A stretch of DNA of 54,460 bases from Mycobacterium sp. 1465703.0 (lineage in GTDB: Bacteria > Actinomycetota > Actinomycetes > Mycobacteriales > Mycobacteriaceae), in the NCBI RefSeq assembly GCF_001672975.1, contig NZ_LZKU01000191.1:1-54460 (forward strand). Reading direction: 5' to 3'. Positions 1-8,191 of the stretch are shown one piece after another. A model generated the notes under the pieces. It was not told where the DNA came from, made no database searches, and saw only the letters and a list, made by a program, of their open reading frames with translations. The position numbers and the translations under genes were made by a program. The stretch's first letter is position 1. Every line of letters begins with the position of its first letter.

Positions 1-375
1 CTGGGTATCGCCGCATTCGGCCGGGAAGCCACCTACCGGGGCGTGCCGCCCGTCGTCGTGAGCCTGTTCGGTGCGCAGTTCATCACCTGGCGCGGCATTC
101 CTCTGATCCCGTCGGACAAGGTGCCGGTGGAGGACGGTAAGACCAAGTTCATCCTGGTGCGCACCGGTGAGGAGCGCCAGGGCGTGGTCGGCCTGTTCCA
201 GCCGGGACTGGTCGGCGAGCAGGCGCCGGGTCTGTCGGTGCGGTTCACCGGCATCAACCAGTCGGCGATCGCGACCTACCTGGTCACCCTGTACACGTCC
301 TTGGCCGTTCTCACCGACGACGCGCTCGCCGTGCTCGACGACGTCGCCGTGGACCAGTTCCATGAGTACAAGTGA
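1..375 (+). CDS. Family 2 encapsulin shell protein, C-terminal part (cut by window edge)
   Basis: Frame +1 is open from base 1 to TGA at 373-375 and gives the last 124 residues of a protein that starts outside the window. Stretches such as TWRGIPLIPSDK, VRTGEERQGVVGLFQPG and GLSVRFTGIN match the C-terminal HK97-fold region of family 2 encapsulins (SrpI of cyanobacteria, major membrane protein I of M. leprae), as I recall them. These proteins self-assemble into an icosahedral cytoplasmic nanocompartment. The next gene overlaps it by 14 bases and encodes a cysteine desulfurase, the known cargo of family 2A shells, which supports that class. A cyclic-nucleotide-binding-like domain, which separates 2B from 2A, could only be seen upstream of the window. 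An internal GTG at 43 is in frame but is not the real start. Confidence 0.88.
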   Translation: MGIAAFGREATYRGVPPVVVSLFGAQFITWRGIPLIPSDKVPVEDGKTKFILVRTGEERQGVVGLFQPGLVGEQAPGLSVRFTGINQSAIATYLVTLYTSLAVLTDDALAVLDDVAVDQFHEYK

Positions 376-2386
376 GTACCGAGCGGTAGACGCCGAAAGC
401 GACCTGCCTATCAGCGCCGCGGAACTCGCCGCGCTGGCCAGCCAGCTCTATGCGGCCAGCATCCGGCCGGGCCCCGACAGTCCACCGCAGTCGGCCCCGG
501 TCGCGCCGCGCGGCAGCGTGCCGGATGCCACGGCGGCCACCTCGGCCGGGCAGACCGCGGCCGGTACCGCCGACGTGTATCCGGGACCCACCCCGCTGGT
601 CGGGCTCTCCAACGTCTACGTTCCGGCTCCGACGTCGCCCGAGCCGGCCGAAAGCCTGCCGCAGACAGTGCCGGTGGCGCCGCGCGGCAGTGCGCCCGAT
701 ACGACGGCGGCCACCTCGGCCGCGCAGACCGCGGCGGGAACCGCCGATCTGTACCCCTCATCGGTTCCGGGGCTCAGCGTGTCCGATATCTACCTCCCGG
801 CTCCGACGTCGGCCGAACCGGAACCGCCGCCGCAGACTGTGCCGGTCGCCCCGCGCGGGGGAGCGCCGGATACGACGACAGCAGCGGCGGCCCCCTGGGC
901 GGGCGGCGACCTGAGCGCGTTCGCGGTACCCGCCGGCATCGTGCCCACCGTGCCCGGTGTGCTGGCCGGGACGGCACCGCCGGTACCCGCGGGCTCGCGC
1001 GGTTCGGCACCGTCGTGGCTGCCCGACGCGCCGTCGGTCACCGACCTGGGCTGGTCTGACGCGCCCGCATCGGTATCGAACGCGCCGGCCGGACACGAAC
1101 AGGATTATTACTTCCTGACCAAAGCCGCTCCGGTGCCCCAATTTCCAGACGAGCACCAGGTTTTCGACGTCAACGCCGTCCGGGCCGATTTCCCGATTCT
1201 CAAAGAGGTCGTCAACGGAAAACCGCTGATCTGGTTCGACAACGCCGCAACCACACAGAAGCCGCAGGTGGTCATCGACCGGCTGGCGCACTTCTACGCG
1301 CACGAGAACTCCAACATCCACCGCGCCGCGCACGAGTTGGCGGCCCGGGCCACCGATGCCTACGAAGAGGCCCGCGACACGGTGGCCGAATTCATCGGCG
1401 CGCCAAGCTCGGACAACATCGTGTTCGTGCGTGGCACCACCGAGGCGATCAACCTGGTGGCACATGCGTGGGGCGGCAAGCATCTGCAGCCCGGTGACGA
1501 GATTGTCATTACACATCTTGAGCACCACGCGAATATCGTTCCCTGGCAGCTGATTTCGCAGAAAACCGGAGCGATCCTGAAAGTCGCTCCGATCGATGAC
1601 GCGGGTAACCTGCTGCTGCACGAGTTCGAGGAACTGCTGGGCCCGAGGACCAAGCTGGTCGCGGCCAGCCAGGTGTCCAATGCCTTGGGCACGGTCGTTC
1701 CGGTGGACAAGATCGTCGAGTTGGGCCATCGCTACGGCGCCAAGGTGCTCATCGATGGCGCCCAGTCGATTCAGCACATCCCGATCAACGTCGCCGAGCT
1801 GGCTGCGGACTTCTTCGTGTTCTCCGGCCACAAGATCTACGGCCCCACCGGGATTGGCGCGCTTTATGGCACCGAGGAGGCGCTGACCGAGACGCCTCCC
1901 TGGCAGGGCGGCGGCCACATGATCGCCGATGTCACGTTGGAACGGTCGCTGTACCAGGGACCGCCGACCAAGTTCGAAGCGGGCACCGGCAACATCGCCG
2001 ACGCCGTCGGATTGACCGAGGCGCTGCGCTACGTGCAACGGTTGGGGGTGGACCGCATCGCCGCATACGAGCACGCGTTGCTCGAGTACGCCACTCCGCG
2101 GTTGGCGGATATTCCGGGTGTGCGCCTGGTCGGTACCGCCGAGGAGAAGGCCAGCGTGCTGTCCTTCGTGCTGGCGGGTCACGAGCCGCTCGAGGTGGGC
2201 AAGGCGCTCAATGCCGAGGGCATTGCGGTGCGCGCCGGTCATCACTGCGCGCAGCCGGCCCTGCGTCGGTTGGGCCTGGAGGCCACCGTGCGTCCGTCCT
2301 TCGCCTTCTACAACACATTTGAGGAGATCGATGTGTTCTTGAAGGCGGTGCGCCGGATCGCCGAGGGCGGTGCCAACGTCGGCTGA
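362..2386 (+). CDS. Encapsulin cargo: cysteine desulfurase with long disordered N-terminal domain
   Basis: The 674-residue product has two parts. Residues 1 to about 265 are rich in Ala, Pro, Thr and Ser and contain three imperfect copies of a unit with the core VPVAPRG followed by PDTT and AATSAAQTAAGTAD. In family 2A encapsulin systems such an N-terminal region directs the enzyme into the shell. Residues from about 266 form a SufS-type PLP-dependent cysteine desulfurase: the Schiff-base lysine is K491 in FSGHKIYGPTG and the catalytic cysteine is C629 in RAGHHCAQPALRRLG. The enzyme takes sulfur from L-cysteine as an enzyme persulfide and releases alanine. I chose the ATG at 362 because it overlaps the encapsulin stop; the open frame further upstream runs through the encapsulin gene and is a shadow. 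A strong hairpin pair follows. Confidence 0.92.
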   Translation: MSTSEYRAVDAESDLPISAAELAALASQLYAASIRPGPDSPPQSAPVAPRGSVPDATAATSAGQTAAGTADVYPGPTPLVGLSNVYVPAPTSPEPAESLPQTVPVAPRGSAPDTTAATSAAQTAAGTADLYPSSVPGLSVSDIYLPAPTSAEPEPPPQTVPVAPRGGAPDTTTAAAAPWAGGDLSAFAVPAGIVPTVPGVLAGTAPPVPAGSRGSAPSWLPDAPSVTDLGWSDAPASVSNAPAGHEQDYYFLTKAAPVPQFPDEHQVFDVNAVRADFPILKEVVNGKPLIWFDNAATTQKPQVVIDRLAHFYAHENSNIHRAAHELAARATDAYEEARDTVAEFIGAPSSDNIVFVRGTTEAINLVAHAWGGKHLQPGDEIVITHLEHHANIVPWQLISQKTGAILKVAPIDDAGNLLLHEFEELLGPRTKLVAASQVSNALGTVVPVDKIVELGHRYGAKVLIDGAQSIQHIPINVAELAADFFVFSGHKIYGPTGIGALYGTEEALTETPPWQGGGHMIADVTLERSLYQGPPTKFEAGTGNIADAVGLTEALRYVQRLGVDRIAAYEHALLEYATPRLADIPGVRLVGTAEEKASVLSFVLAGHEPLEVGKALNAEGIAVRAGHHCAQPALRRLGLEATVRPSFAFYNTFEEIDVFLKAVRRIAEGGANVG

Positions 2387-2403
2387 ACAGCCGGTGCCGG
2401 GTG

Positions 2404-2431
2404 CCCAACGCCGGCCCAGCCGGGCGTTGGG
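2404..2431. terminator. Hairpin after the cysteine desulfurase gene
   Basis: CCCAACGC at 2404-2411 pairs perfectly with GCGTTGGG at 2424-2431 around a GC-rich loop, 18 bases after the stop codon. There is no run of T, which is usual for mycobacterial terminator candidates. Confidence 0.5.
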
Positions 2432-2465
2432 ACTCGAGCGCCCGCCCGGCCGGGCTGAGGCAATG

Positions 2466-2507
2466 CGGTTGGGGCGCTGGAACCCTTAGGTCCCTGCGCC
2501 CCAACCG
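2466..2507. terminator. Strong hairpin between convergent genes, probable two-way terminator
   Basis: CGGTTGGGGCGC at 2466-2477 is perfectly complementary to GCGCCCCAACCG at 2496-2507, a 12-bp stem with an 18-base loop. It sits between the convergent cysteine desulfurase and YeiH-type genes, and its right arm lies inside the last codons of the latter. Position and symmetry suit termination from both sides; no U-tract is visible. Confidence 0.55.
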
Positions 2508-3613
2508 AATACGCGTGAGGTCAGCAGCACAATGCCCAGCGAGACGGTGGCAACGACGGTGAGCCCGATGACCGCGACGACCAACGGACGCCATCCAGTG
2601 CGCGCGATCTGACGAATGTCGGTGTTGAGCCCCACACCGGCAAAGGTCAGCAGGAACGCCCATTTCGAGACGTTGGCCAGGTTGGCGGTTTGCCCCTTGG
2701 TCAGCCAGCCGGCGGTGGCGATCGCCGACACCACCAAGAAGCCGAGCACGAATTTCGGAAACTTGTTCCAGACGAACGCGGCTTTGGCCTTGGCGCCCGG
2801 CGCAATCTCATCGGCTTGCCCCCGGGCCGCCCAAAACAGCGCGAAACCCAGCACAACGAACCCGATCAGCGCGTTGCGGGTGGACTTGACCAACACCGCG
2901 ATCTTGCCGGCATGGTCGGAGTACAGATATCCAGTCGCGGTGGTTTCGGCGGTGTTGTCCACGGAAAGCCCCGCCCACAAACCGAATTCGTGATCACTGA
3001 GGCCGATCGCATGGCCCAGGGGCGGCAACACGAACAGGGACACCGCACCCAGCGCCAGGATCGCGGCGATCGCGTAGCTGACATCGGCGTTGCGGGCCCG
3101 GATCGCGCCCTTGGCCGCCACGATGGCCGACACCCCACAGATCGACGTGCCGATCGCCAACAACGAACCGAGCTTGCCCGACAACCCGAACGCGCGGGCC
3201 ACCACGATGATGATCGTTCCGGCAATGGTCATGTCCACCAGAATCTGCACCAGGCTGATTCCACCGAGTTTGGCGATGTCGCCCAGCACGAATCGCGAGC
3301 CCAGCGCGACGATCCCGACCTTGAGCCAGAATTCGTAGGTCAGCACACCCGGACGAAATATCGGGTGCAGCCCGACGGTGTTGGTGATCAGCAACCCAAT
3401 CACGATCGCCCACAACACATATTCGATGTCGGGCACGGTCCAGTGCTGGTGTTTGGCCAGGCCGTTCCACCAGATTTGGGCGTACTTGCCCAGCGCCCCG
3501 ACGCCGATCAGCAGCAGGATGCCCGGCACATAATCGAGCGGACGGGTGCTGGTGAAGGTGGTTTCGGCCGAGGTTTCGTCGGGCTCCACCCGAACGGTGC
3601 TCACGCCGGTCAC
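2486..3613 (-). CDS. YeiH/UPF0324 family membrane protein, putative sulfate exporter family
   Basis: The 375-residue product starts at GTG 3613, which overlaps the stop of the small upstream gene as GTGA. It is very hydrophobic with about ten predicted membrane segments. Stretches such as [45 protein letters not shown] and the conserved [17 protein letters not shown] are typical of the UPF0324/YeiH family (Cons_hypoth698), often annotated as putative sulfate exporters. Real substrates are poorly established. It converges on the encapsulin cysteine desulfurase gene, so a link to sulfur metabolism is attractive but is inference. A longer open frame to 3682 exists, but it overlaps the small gene and its extra residues (Gly/Arg-rich) look non-coding. 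Confidence 0.85.
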   Translation of the reverse strand: MTGVSTVRVEPDETSAETTFTSTRPLDYVPGILLLIGVGALGKYAQIWWNGLAKHQHWTVPDIEYVLWAIVIGLLITNTVGLHPIFRPGVLTYEFWLKVGIVALGSRFVLGDIAKLGGISLVQILVDMTIAGTIIIVVARAFGLSGKLGSLLAIGTSICGVSAIVAAKGAIRARNADVSYAIAAILALGAVSLFVLPPLGHAIGLSDHEFGLWAGLSVDNTAETTATGYLYSDHAGKIAVLVKSTRNALIGFVVLGFALFWAARGQADEIAPGAKAKAAFVWNKFPKFVLGFLVVSAIATAGWLTKGQTANLANVSKWAFLLTFAGVGLNTDIRQIARTGWRPLVVAVIGLTVVATVSLGIVLLTSRVFGWGAGT

Positions 3614-3774
3614 CACGGGATCTTCGGAAGCACGTTGGCCACTGCCAGCGCGACGATCACGCCCGCCACCGCCGTTGCCCACCAGTCCACCGACACCGCA
3701 CCGAGCCGGTCCGTCCAGTTCGGCCCGTACGGAACGTCGGGATCCGTTGTGTCAGTTGGCACGCTTTCACCCAC
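3610..3774 (-). CDS. Small single-span membrane protein (54 aa) coupled to the YeiH-type gene
   Basis: GTG at 3774 has a good ribosome site (GAGGAG about 10 bases upstream) and opens a 54-codon frame ending in TGA 3612-3610, which overlaps the GTG of the YeiH-type gene. The peptide begins [20 protein letters not shown], then [19 protein letters not shown] and a hydrophobic segment [16 protein letters not shown]. The composition is protein-like: an acidic N-terminus, a Trp-rich interface and one membrane span. The 4-base overlap indicates translational coupling, so it may be a small subunit or assembly partner of the transporter. I do not recognise a family. It is short enough to be missed by automatic annotation. 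Confidence 0.72.
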   Translation of the reverse strand: MGESVPTDTTDPDVPYGPNWTDRLGAVSVDWWATAVAGVIVALAVANVLPKIPW

Positions 3775-3904
3775 GATGAGCGCTCCTCAAGCACCTATGG
3801 CGGCTTCTTCAAGCCGCATCCTGTTGACCGGAATGGTGTCCTGCGGGCGTGCCACATCCAAGTGATTGGATCGGGCTGAATTTAGCTTGGCGGCCGCGGT
3901 GTGA

Positions 3905-4708
3905 TCAGGTTGGCAGACCGTGCTTCTCGGCGTCGGCACGGTAGCGGTCCACCCACTCGTCGGAGCGCTGGTCGGCCTGGCGCTCGAGCACCGGCTCTGG
4001 CGCAAGTTGTGGGTCCAGCCCCAACGCCTCGAGGATGGATCCCACCACCTGAGTCAGGTTGCGCCACAACACCGGATAGGAGATGTCCATGGGCTTGATG
4101 TCTTCTTCGGCGAACCAATTTCGCCAGCCCTCTTCTTGTGCACGCAGCATGGTGACGACGTGGGCGATCGCGCCGGCGTGATAGGTGGCGCGGGCATCAC
4201 GGGCCGGATCGGGCCTGCCTCGCCAGACCCGCGTCTGCACCGCCCGCCAGAACGACACCGCCTGCGAAATCACATCGGGGCGGTAGACGTGAATCAGCAG
4301 TGGCCGCTCGCCCACCACATCGGTGATCGCCGCCAGCAGGCCGTCGCCGCTGCGGTCGGGCAGGTTCTTCGCGCGGTCCAGCAGCAGCGGCGTCTGGTTC
4401 CACATCAACTTGCCGCCCCAGACGCCGTTCGGTGTCCGACCGACGGTGCGGATGTAGGCGCGCCAGATGTCGGGCGGCGCCAGGTCTGGCGTCCCGACGT
4501 CCAGCGGATCGAGCAGGCTCAGGATCGACTCGTCTTCAACGCCCGCGAACCACTCGCGTGGTTGCGGAGACTGGCTGGTGGACGGCAGGTACTGAAAAAA
4601 CTCCTGTGGCTCGCCGGCCACCCCGGTAGCGCGCAGCGATTCGACCAGCAGGGTGCTGCCGCTGCGCTGCGACGCCAATACCAAGTATGACGACGGGCTG
4701 TTTGTCAC
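3905..4708 (-). CDS. stf0: Trehalose 2-sulfotransferase Stf0
   Basis: The 267-residue product from GTG 4708 contains the 5'-phosphosulfate-binding loop [11 protein letters not shown] near the N-terminus, followed by [39 protein letters not shown] and [14 protein letters not shown]. These match, as I recall it, mycobacterial Stf0 (Rv0295c) at near full length. Stf0 transfers sulfate from PAPS to the 2-position of trehalose, the first step of sulfolipid-1 synthesis in M. tuberculosis and of sulfated trehalose compounds elsewhere. The usual pks2/papA sulfolipid partners are not in this window. The neighbours are a putative sulfur transporter and, divergently, the mce operon, so here the gene sits apart from a sulfolipid cluster. 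Confidence 0.93.
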   Translation of the reverse strand: MTNSPSSYLVLASQRSGSTLLVESLRATGVAGEPQEFFQYLPSTSQSPQPREWFAGVEDESILSLLDPLDVGTPDLAPPDIWRAYIRTVGRTPNGVWGGKLMWNQTPLLLDRAKNLPDRSGDGLLAAITDVVGERPLLIHVYRPDVISQAVSFWRAVQTRVWRGRPDPARDARATYHAGAIAHVVTMLRAQEEGWRNWFAEEDIKPMDISYPVLWRNLTQVVGSILEALGLDPQLAPEPVLERQADQRSDEWVDRYRADAEKHGLPT

Positions 4709-5269
4709 CGGCAGAGTTTAACCAGAATTGCCGAATCCCAACCCTGGCGCGATTACGGTCACTTTGAAGGAAACCCTTGCGTTGGACCGCCCTTACCCGA
4801 AACTGTGGCGTTCGGCGATGACAGCCGAACGGGACGGTGGCCGTGAGTGCTCAACTGGTTTCGGAGCGGACGGAGAACCGCGTAAGCGGTGAATGCCGTG
4901 CTGCCTTGAGAAGGGCTGTATCGCAACGTGTTTCCGGCAGATACCCGGGCTTTCCGGCCGGCCGTCCCCGCCGTCTGCGCGCACCTCCGGTCGGGTGCCG
5001 GTCCTGCTGCGGGCCTCCGCGCGTCAGACCGACACCGATAATTCACGCAGGCTGACGGCCTGTCGTATTTCGTGGGCGATAGCTGAGCTCAGAGCAACCG
5101 CTCACATTCCTTCTTGTTGATTGCAAACCTGACGCCGGGCATCGTTTTGCCCGTACATTCCCTCATCTATGCGCTCGAGCAGACAAGTGGCGCAGGTAAA
5201 CGGTGCTGTTTGCTCCAGGGCCAGCGCATTACGAACGTATAAGCGTCGTTACGAAGATGGGGGTCGGGG
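4709..5269. other. 561-bp gene-free stretch between divergent stf0 and yrbE-mce operon
   Basis: No convincing coding frame is present. Two clean hairpins are visible: CGTTCGGC/GCCGAACG at 4809-4831 and a short stem with a GTAA tetraloop, ACCGC-GTAA-GCGGT, at 4877-4890. The right end holds the repeated TTACGAA words annotated separately. The stretch must contain divergent promoters for stf0 and the mce operon, but I cannot place -10/-35 boxes with confidence. A small RNA is possible and unproven. Confidence 0.5.
5229..5255. promoter_or_regulatory. Two direct TTACGAA repeats just upstream of the mce operon
   Basis: TTACGAA occurs at 5229-5235 and again at 5249-5255, exactly 20 bp (about two helical turns) apart, immediately before the first operon gene. 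The spacing suits a dimeric repressor or activator site. No regulator gene such as mce3R is adjacent, so the protein that might bind is unknown. Confidence 0.35.
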
Positions 5270-6073
5270 TTGAGTCAAGGACCGCCGTTGGGTTGGGCAA
5301 GCAGCGTGAACGCGACGACCCTCGCGAGGCCTATGAACGCGTTGGGCCAATTCTTCCTGCTGAGCGCCGAGGCGTTGGTTGCAGCCGTGCGCGGGCCCTG
5401 GGCGTGGCGTGAGGTGCTCGAGCAGATCTGGTTCGTCGCGCGGGTTTCCATTTTTCCGACCATCATGCTGTCGATTCCGTACACGGTGCTCATCGTGTTC
5501 GTCCTCAACATCCTGTTGGTGGAGATTGGTGCGGGCGATCTCTCCGGTGCCGGTGCCGGACTGGCCTCGGTAACCCAGGTCGGGCCGGTGGTCACGGCGA
5601 TGGTCGTCTCGGGTGCCGGGTCGACCGCCATGTGCGCGGACCTGGGCGCGCGCACCATCCGCGAGGAAATCGACGCGATGAAGGTGATCGGCGTCAATCC
5701 GGTTCAGGCGCTGGTGGTTCCCCGCATCATCGCGGCGACGTTCGTCGCGGTCCTGCTGTACTCGGTGGTCGCTGTCACCGGGCTGACCGGCAGCTACATA
5801 TTCGTCGTCTTCGTCCAGCACGTCACTCCCGGTGCGTTCATCGCGGGAATGACCTTGGTCACCGGGCTACCCCAGGTGGTGATCTCGCTGATCAAGGCGA
5901 CCCTGTTCGGGCTATCCGCTGGTCTGATCGCCTGCTACAAGGGCCTGTCGGTGGGCGGCGGCCCAACCGGCGTCGGCAACGCGGTGAACGAGACGGTCGT
6001 CTTCTCGTTCATGGCCTTGTTCTTCATCAACATTCTCACTACCGCGCTCGGTGTGAAGGTGACGGCCAAATGA
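5270..6073 (+). CDS. yrbEA: YrbE-family ABC permease, first of two in the mce operon
   Basis: The 267-residue MlaE/YrbE-type integral membrane protein is the permease of the Mce lipid importer. It shows the typical long hydrophobic segments and the conserved cytoplasmic stretch MCADLGARTIREEIDAMKVIGVNPVQALVVPR, which holds the EExDA motif of YrbE proteins. The C-terminus GGPTGVGNAVNETVVFSFMALFFIN is also characteristic. The start is TTG 5270 after a G-rich stretch; it is a weak start, and other in-frame starts are possible. It overlaps the second permease by ATGA. It acts with its partner, six Mce proteins and a separately encoded ATPase (MceG/Mkl), which is not in this window. Confidence 0.92.
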   Translation: MSQGPPLGWASSVNATTLARPMNALGQFFLLSAEALVAAVRGPWAWREVLEQIWFVARVSIFPTIMLSIPYTVLIVFVLNILLVEIGAGDLSGAGAGLASVTQVGPVVTAMVVSGAGSTAMCADLGARTIREEIDAMKVIGVNPVQALVVPRIIAATFVAVLLYSVVAVTGLTGSYIFVVFVQHVTPGAFIAGMTLVTGLPQVVISLIKATLFGLSAGLIACYKGLSVGGGPTGVGNAVNETVVFSFMALFFINILTTALGVKVTAK

Positions 6074-6918
6074 CCGATGCCGCACGCGAGCCATCGTGGT
6101 TCGTCACTTTCGGTCCCCGGCTGGTGGATTCCACCCGCAAGCTGGGGGAGCAGACAGCGTTCTACGGGCAATCCTTGACCGCCACCGTCGATGCGATACG
6201 GCGCTACCCGGGGGAACTGCTGAGACTGATCGCCGAGATGGGAATGGGCACAGGCGCATTGGCCGTCATCGGCGGCACAGTTGGCATCATCGGCTTTCTC
6301 ACCCTGACCACCGGCGCCCTGGTGGCCGTGCAGGGCTACGACACGCTGTCCAACATCGGCGTCGAAGCGCTGACCGGCTTCCTCTCGGCGTTCTTGAACG
6401 TCCGGATGATCGCACCCTGCACCGCCGGTTTGGCGTTAGCGGCGACGATCGGTGCCGGTGCGACGGCGCAACTCGGGGCGATGCGTATCAACGAGGAGAT
6501 CGACGCGCTGGAGGTGATGGGGATCCGCGCGATCACCTACCTGGCGTCCACCCGGATCATCGCCGGCATCCTGGTCGTCATCCCGCTCTACGCGGTCGCC
6601 GTTTTGATGTCGTTCATCGCGGCGAAGTTCCTCACGATCTATGTGTACGGGCAGTCGCGAGGCGTCTACGAGCACTACTTCGCCACCTTCCTGCGTCCCA
6701 CCGACCTGTTCTGGTCGTTCTTGGCGGCGCTGACAATGGCGGCCGGAGTGATGGTCGTACATACCTATTACGGCTTCACCGCGACGGGTGGTCCGGCGGG
6801 TGTCGGCGAAGCGGTTGGCAGGTCGGTGCGGTCATCGATGATCGTCACCGCGTTCGTGTGCCTGATGATTTCGCTGTCCGTCTACGGACAGTCCGGCAAC
6901 TTCAACCTGTCTGGATAA
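6070..6918 (+). CDS. yrbEB: YrbE-family ABC permease, second of two in the mce operon
   Basis: The 282-residue partner permease starts at ATG 6070 inside the stop of the previous gene. The motif GAMRINEEIDALEVMGIRAITYL is the YrbEB version of the EExDA coupling region thought to meet the MceG ATPase. The hydrophobic segments GALAVIGGTVGIIGFLTLTT and IIAGILVVIPLYAVAVLMSF and the end GGPAGVGEAVGRSVRSS fit the family. The YrbE pair forms the inner-membrane channel through which lipids (in various operons cholesterol, fatty or mycolic acids) are imported. The substrate of this operon cannot be read from sequence. Confidence 0.93.
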   Translation: MTDAAREPSWFVTFGPRLVDSTRKLGEQTAFYGQSLTATVDAIRRYPGELLRLIAEMGMGTGALAVIGGTVGIIGFLTLTTGALVAVQGYDTLSNIGVEALTGFLSAFLNVRMIAPCTAGLALAATIGAGATAQLGAMRINEEIDALEVMGIRAITYLASTRIIAGILVVIPLYAVAVLMSFIAAKFLTIYVYGQSRGVYEHYFATFLRPTDLFWSFLAALTMAAGVMVVHTYYGFTATGGPAGVGEAVGRSVRSSMIVTAFVCLMISLSVYGQSGNFNLSG

Positions 6919-6922
6919 CCAG

Positions 6923-8191
6923 ATGAGCAATCACAGTGACCGCCGGGCATCCCAGCGAAACAGGTCCCGTGCCAACAAGATTGACCCGATCTGGTGGGCA
7001 CCCACGCTGTTCCTCCTGATCGGCGGCCTGATCGCGATGACGGCGGCCTCGTTCTCCGGCAAGTTTCAGGCCTCCGTCCCGCTCACGCTGGTGTCGGACC
7101 GAGCCGGACTGGTGATGGAAGACGGCGCCAAGGTCAAGCTGCGCGGTGTCCAGGTGGGCCAGGTCGCTTCGATCGGCACCGACGTGAAGACGGCCCGGCT
7201 TCAGCTGAAGATACAACCGGACGCCTTCAAGTATCTGCCGAGCAACCTCGAGGCCGAGATCAAGTCGACCACCGCGTTCGGATCCAAATTTGTCGACCTG
7301 ATCGTTCCCGACCATGCCAGCGCCACATCCCTGAAGCCCGGCGCCACGCTGCACTCGCGCAACGTCACCGTGGAAGTCAACACGGTGTTCGAGAATCTGC
7401 AGTCGGTAGTCCAGGCGCTCGACCCGGCAAAGCTGAACGCCATCTTGTCCGCCTTTGCGCAATCGGTGCGCGGTAAGGGCGATCGGATCGGACAAGCGAT
7501 CACCGACGCCAACAACGTGCTACTCACCGTCAATCCACGCATGGACACGATCGATAAAGACTGGCGGCTGTTCGGCAAGACGACCGGCATCTACTCCGAT
7601 GCGGCGCAGAACATTCTGTCCATCCTGGACTCGGCGACGACTACCAGCGCGACCATCACGGACAACCAGCGCTCCCTGGACTCCCTGTTGCTGTCGACGA
7701 TCGGCTTCAGCCAGACCGGCATCAACGTGATCGGCCGGAACGAATCGAACATCGTGCGGTCCATGAACCTGCTCGATCCGACGATGGCGCTGCTGGAGAA
7801 ATACTCCCCGACCTACACGTGCCTATTCCAGGGCGCCCAATGGTATGTCGACCACGGCGGTCGAGACGCGTTGGGCGGCAACGGCTATTCGGTGATCCTC
7901 GACGCGGCACTGCTTTTCGGCGACGACCCGTACCGTTTCCCCAAACACCTGCCCAAGGTCAACGCGACCGGCGGCCCGGGCGGCAAGCCCAGCTGTGGTT
8001 CGCTGCCCGATCCCAGCGCGAACTTCCCGGTGCGTGCGCTGGTGACCGATACCGGATGGGGCGCGGCCCCCAATGAGATCCGTACCAATGTGGCTGCCGG
8101 TAATCCGTGGTGGGCCAACTGGTTCCCGACCACCAAGAACCCGCCGGAACCGCCACGTTACTTCTGGCGCGGGGGGCAGCCACCGCCATGA
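6923..8191 (+). CDS. mceA: Mce protein A subunit
   Basis: The 422-residue protein has an N-terminal membrane anchor (WWAPTLFLLIGGLIAMTAASF), then an MlaD/Mce domain with PLTLVSDRAGLVMEDGAKVKLRGVQVGQV and IKSTTAFGSKFVDLIVP, then a helical region beginning VNTVFENLQSVVQALDPAKLNAIL. The C-terminal block with GNGYSVILDAALLFGDDPYRFPKHLPKV and GGPGGKP is shared with MceA proteins. From memory, length and these blocks resemble Mce3A of M. tuberculosis more than Mce1A or Mce4A, but other NTM mce operons cannot be excluded. Subunits A-F form a hexameric ring and needle crossing the periplasm. The ATG at 6923 lies 4 bases after the yrbEB stop. Confidence 0.93.
   Translation: MSNHSDRRASQRNRSRANKIDPIWWAPTLFLLIGGLIAMTAASFSGKFQASVPLTLVSDRAGLVMEDGAKVKLRGVQVGQVASIGTDVKTARLQLKIQPDAFKYLPSNLEAEIKSTTAFGSKFVDLIVPDHASATSLKPGATLHSRNVTVEVNTVFENLQSVVQALDPAKLNAILSAFAQSVRGKGDRIGQAITDANNVLLTVNPRMDTIDKDWRLFGKTTGIYSDAAQNILSILDSATTTSATITDNQRSLDSLLLSTIGFSQTGINVIGRNESNIVRSMNLLDPTMALLEKYSPTYTCLFQGAQWYVDHGGRDALGGNGYSVILDAALLFGDDPYRFPKHLPKVNATGGPGGKPSCGSLPDPSANFPVRALVTDTGWGAAPNEIRTNVAAGNPWWANWFPTTKNPPEPPRYFWRGGQPPP

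Noticed and set aside
758..2245. A 495-codon minus-strand frame opposite the cysteine desulfurase
   Set aside because: The plus-strand gene has complete catalytic motifs; the antisense frame is a codon-bias shadow.
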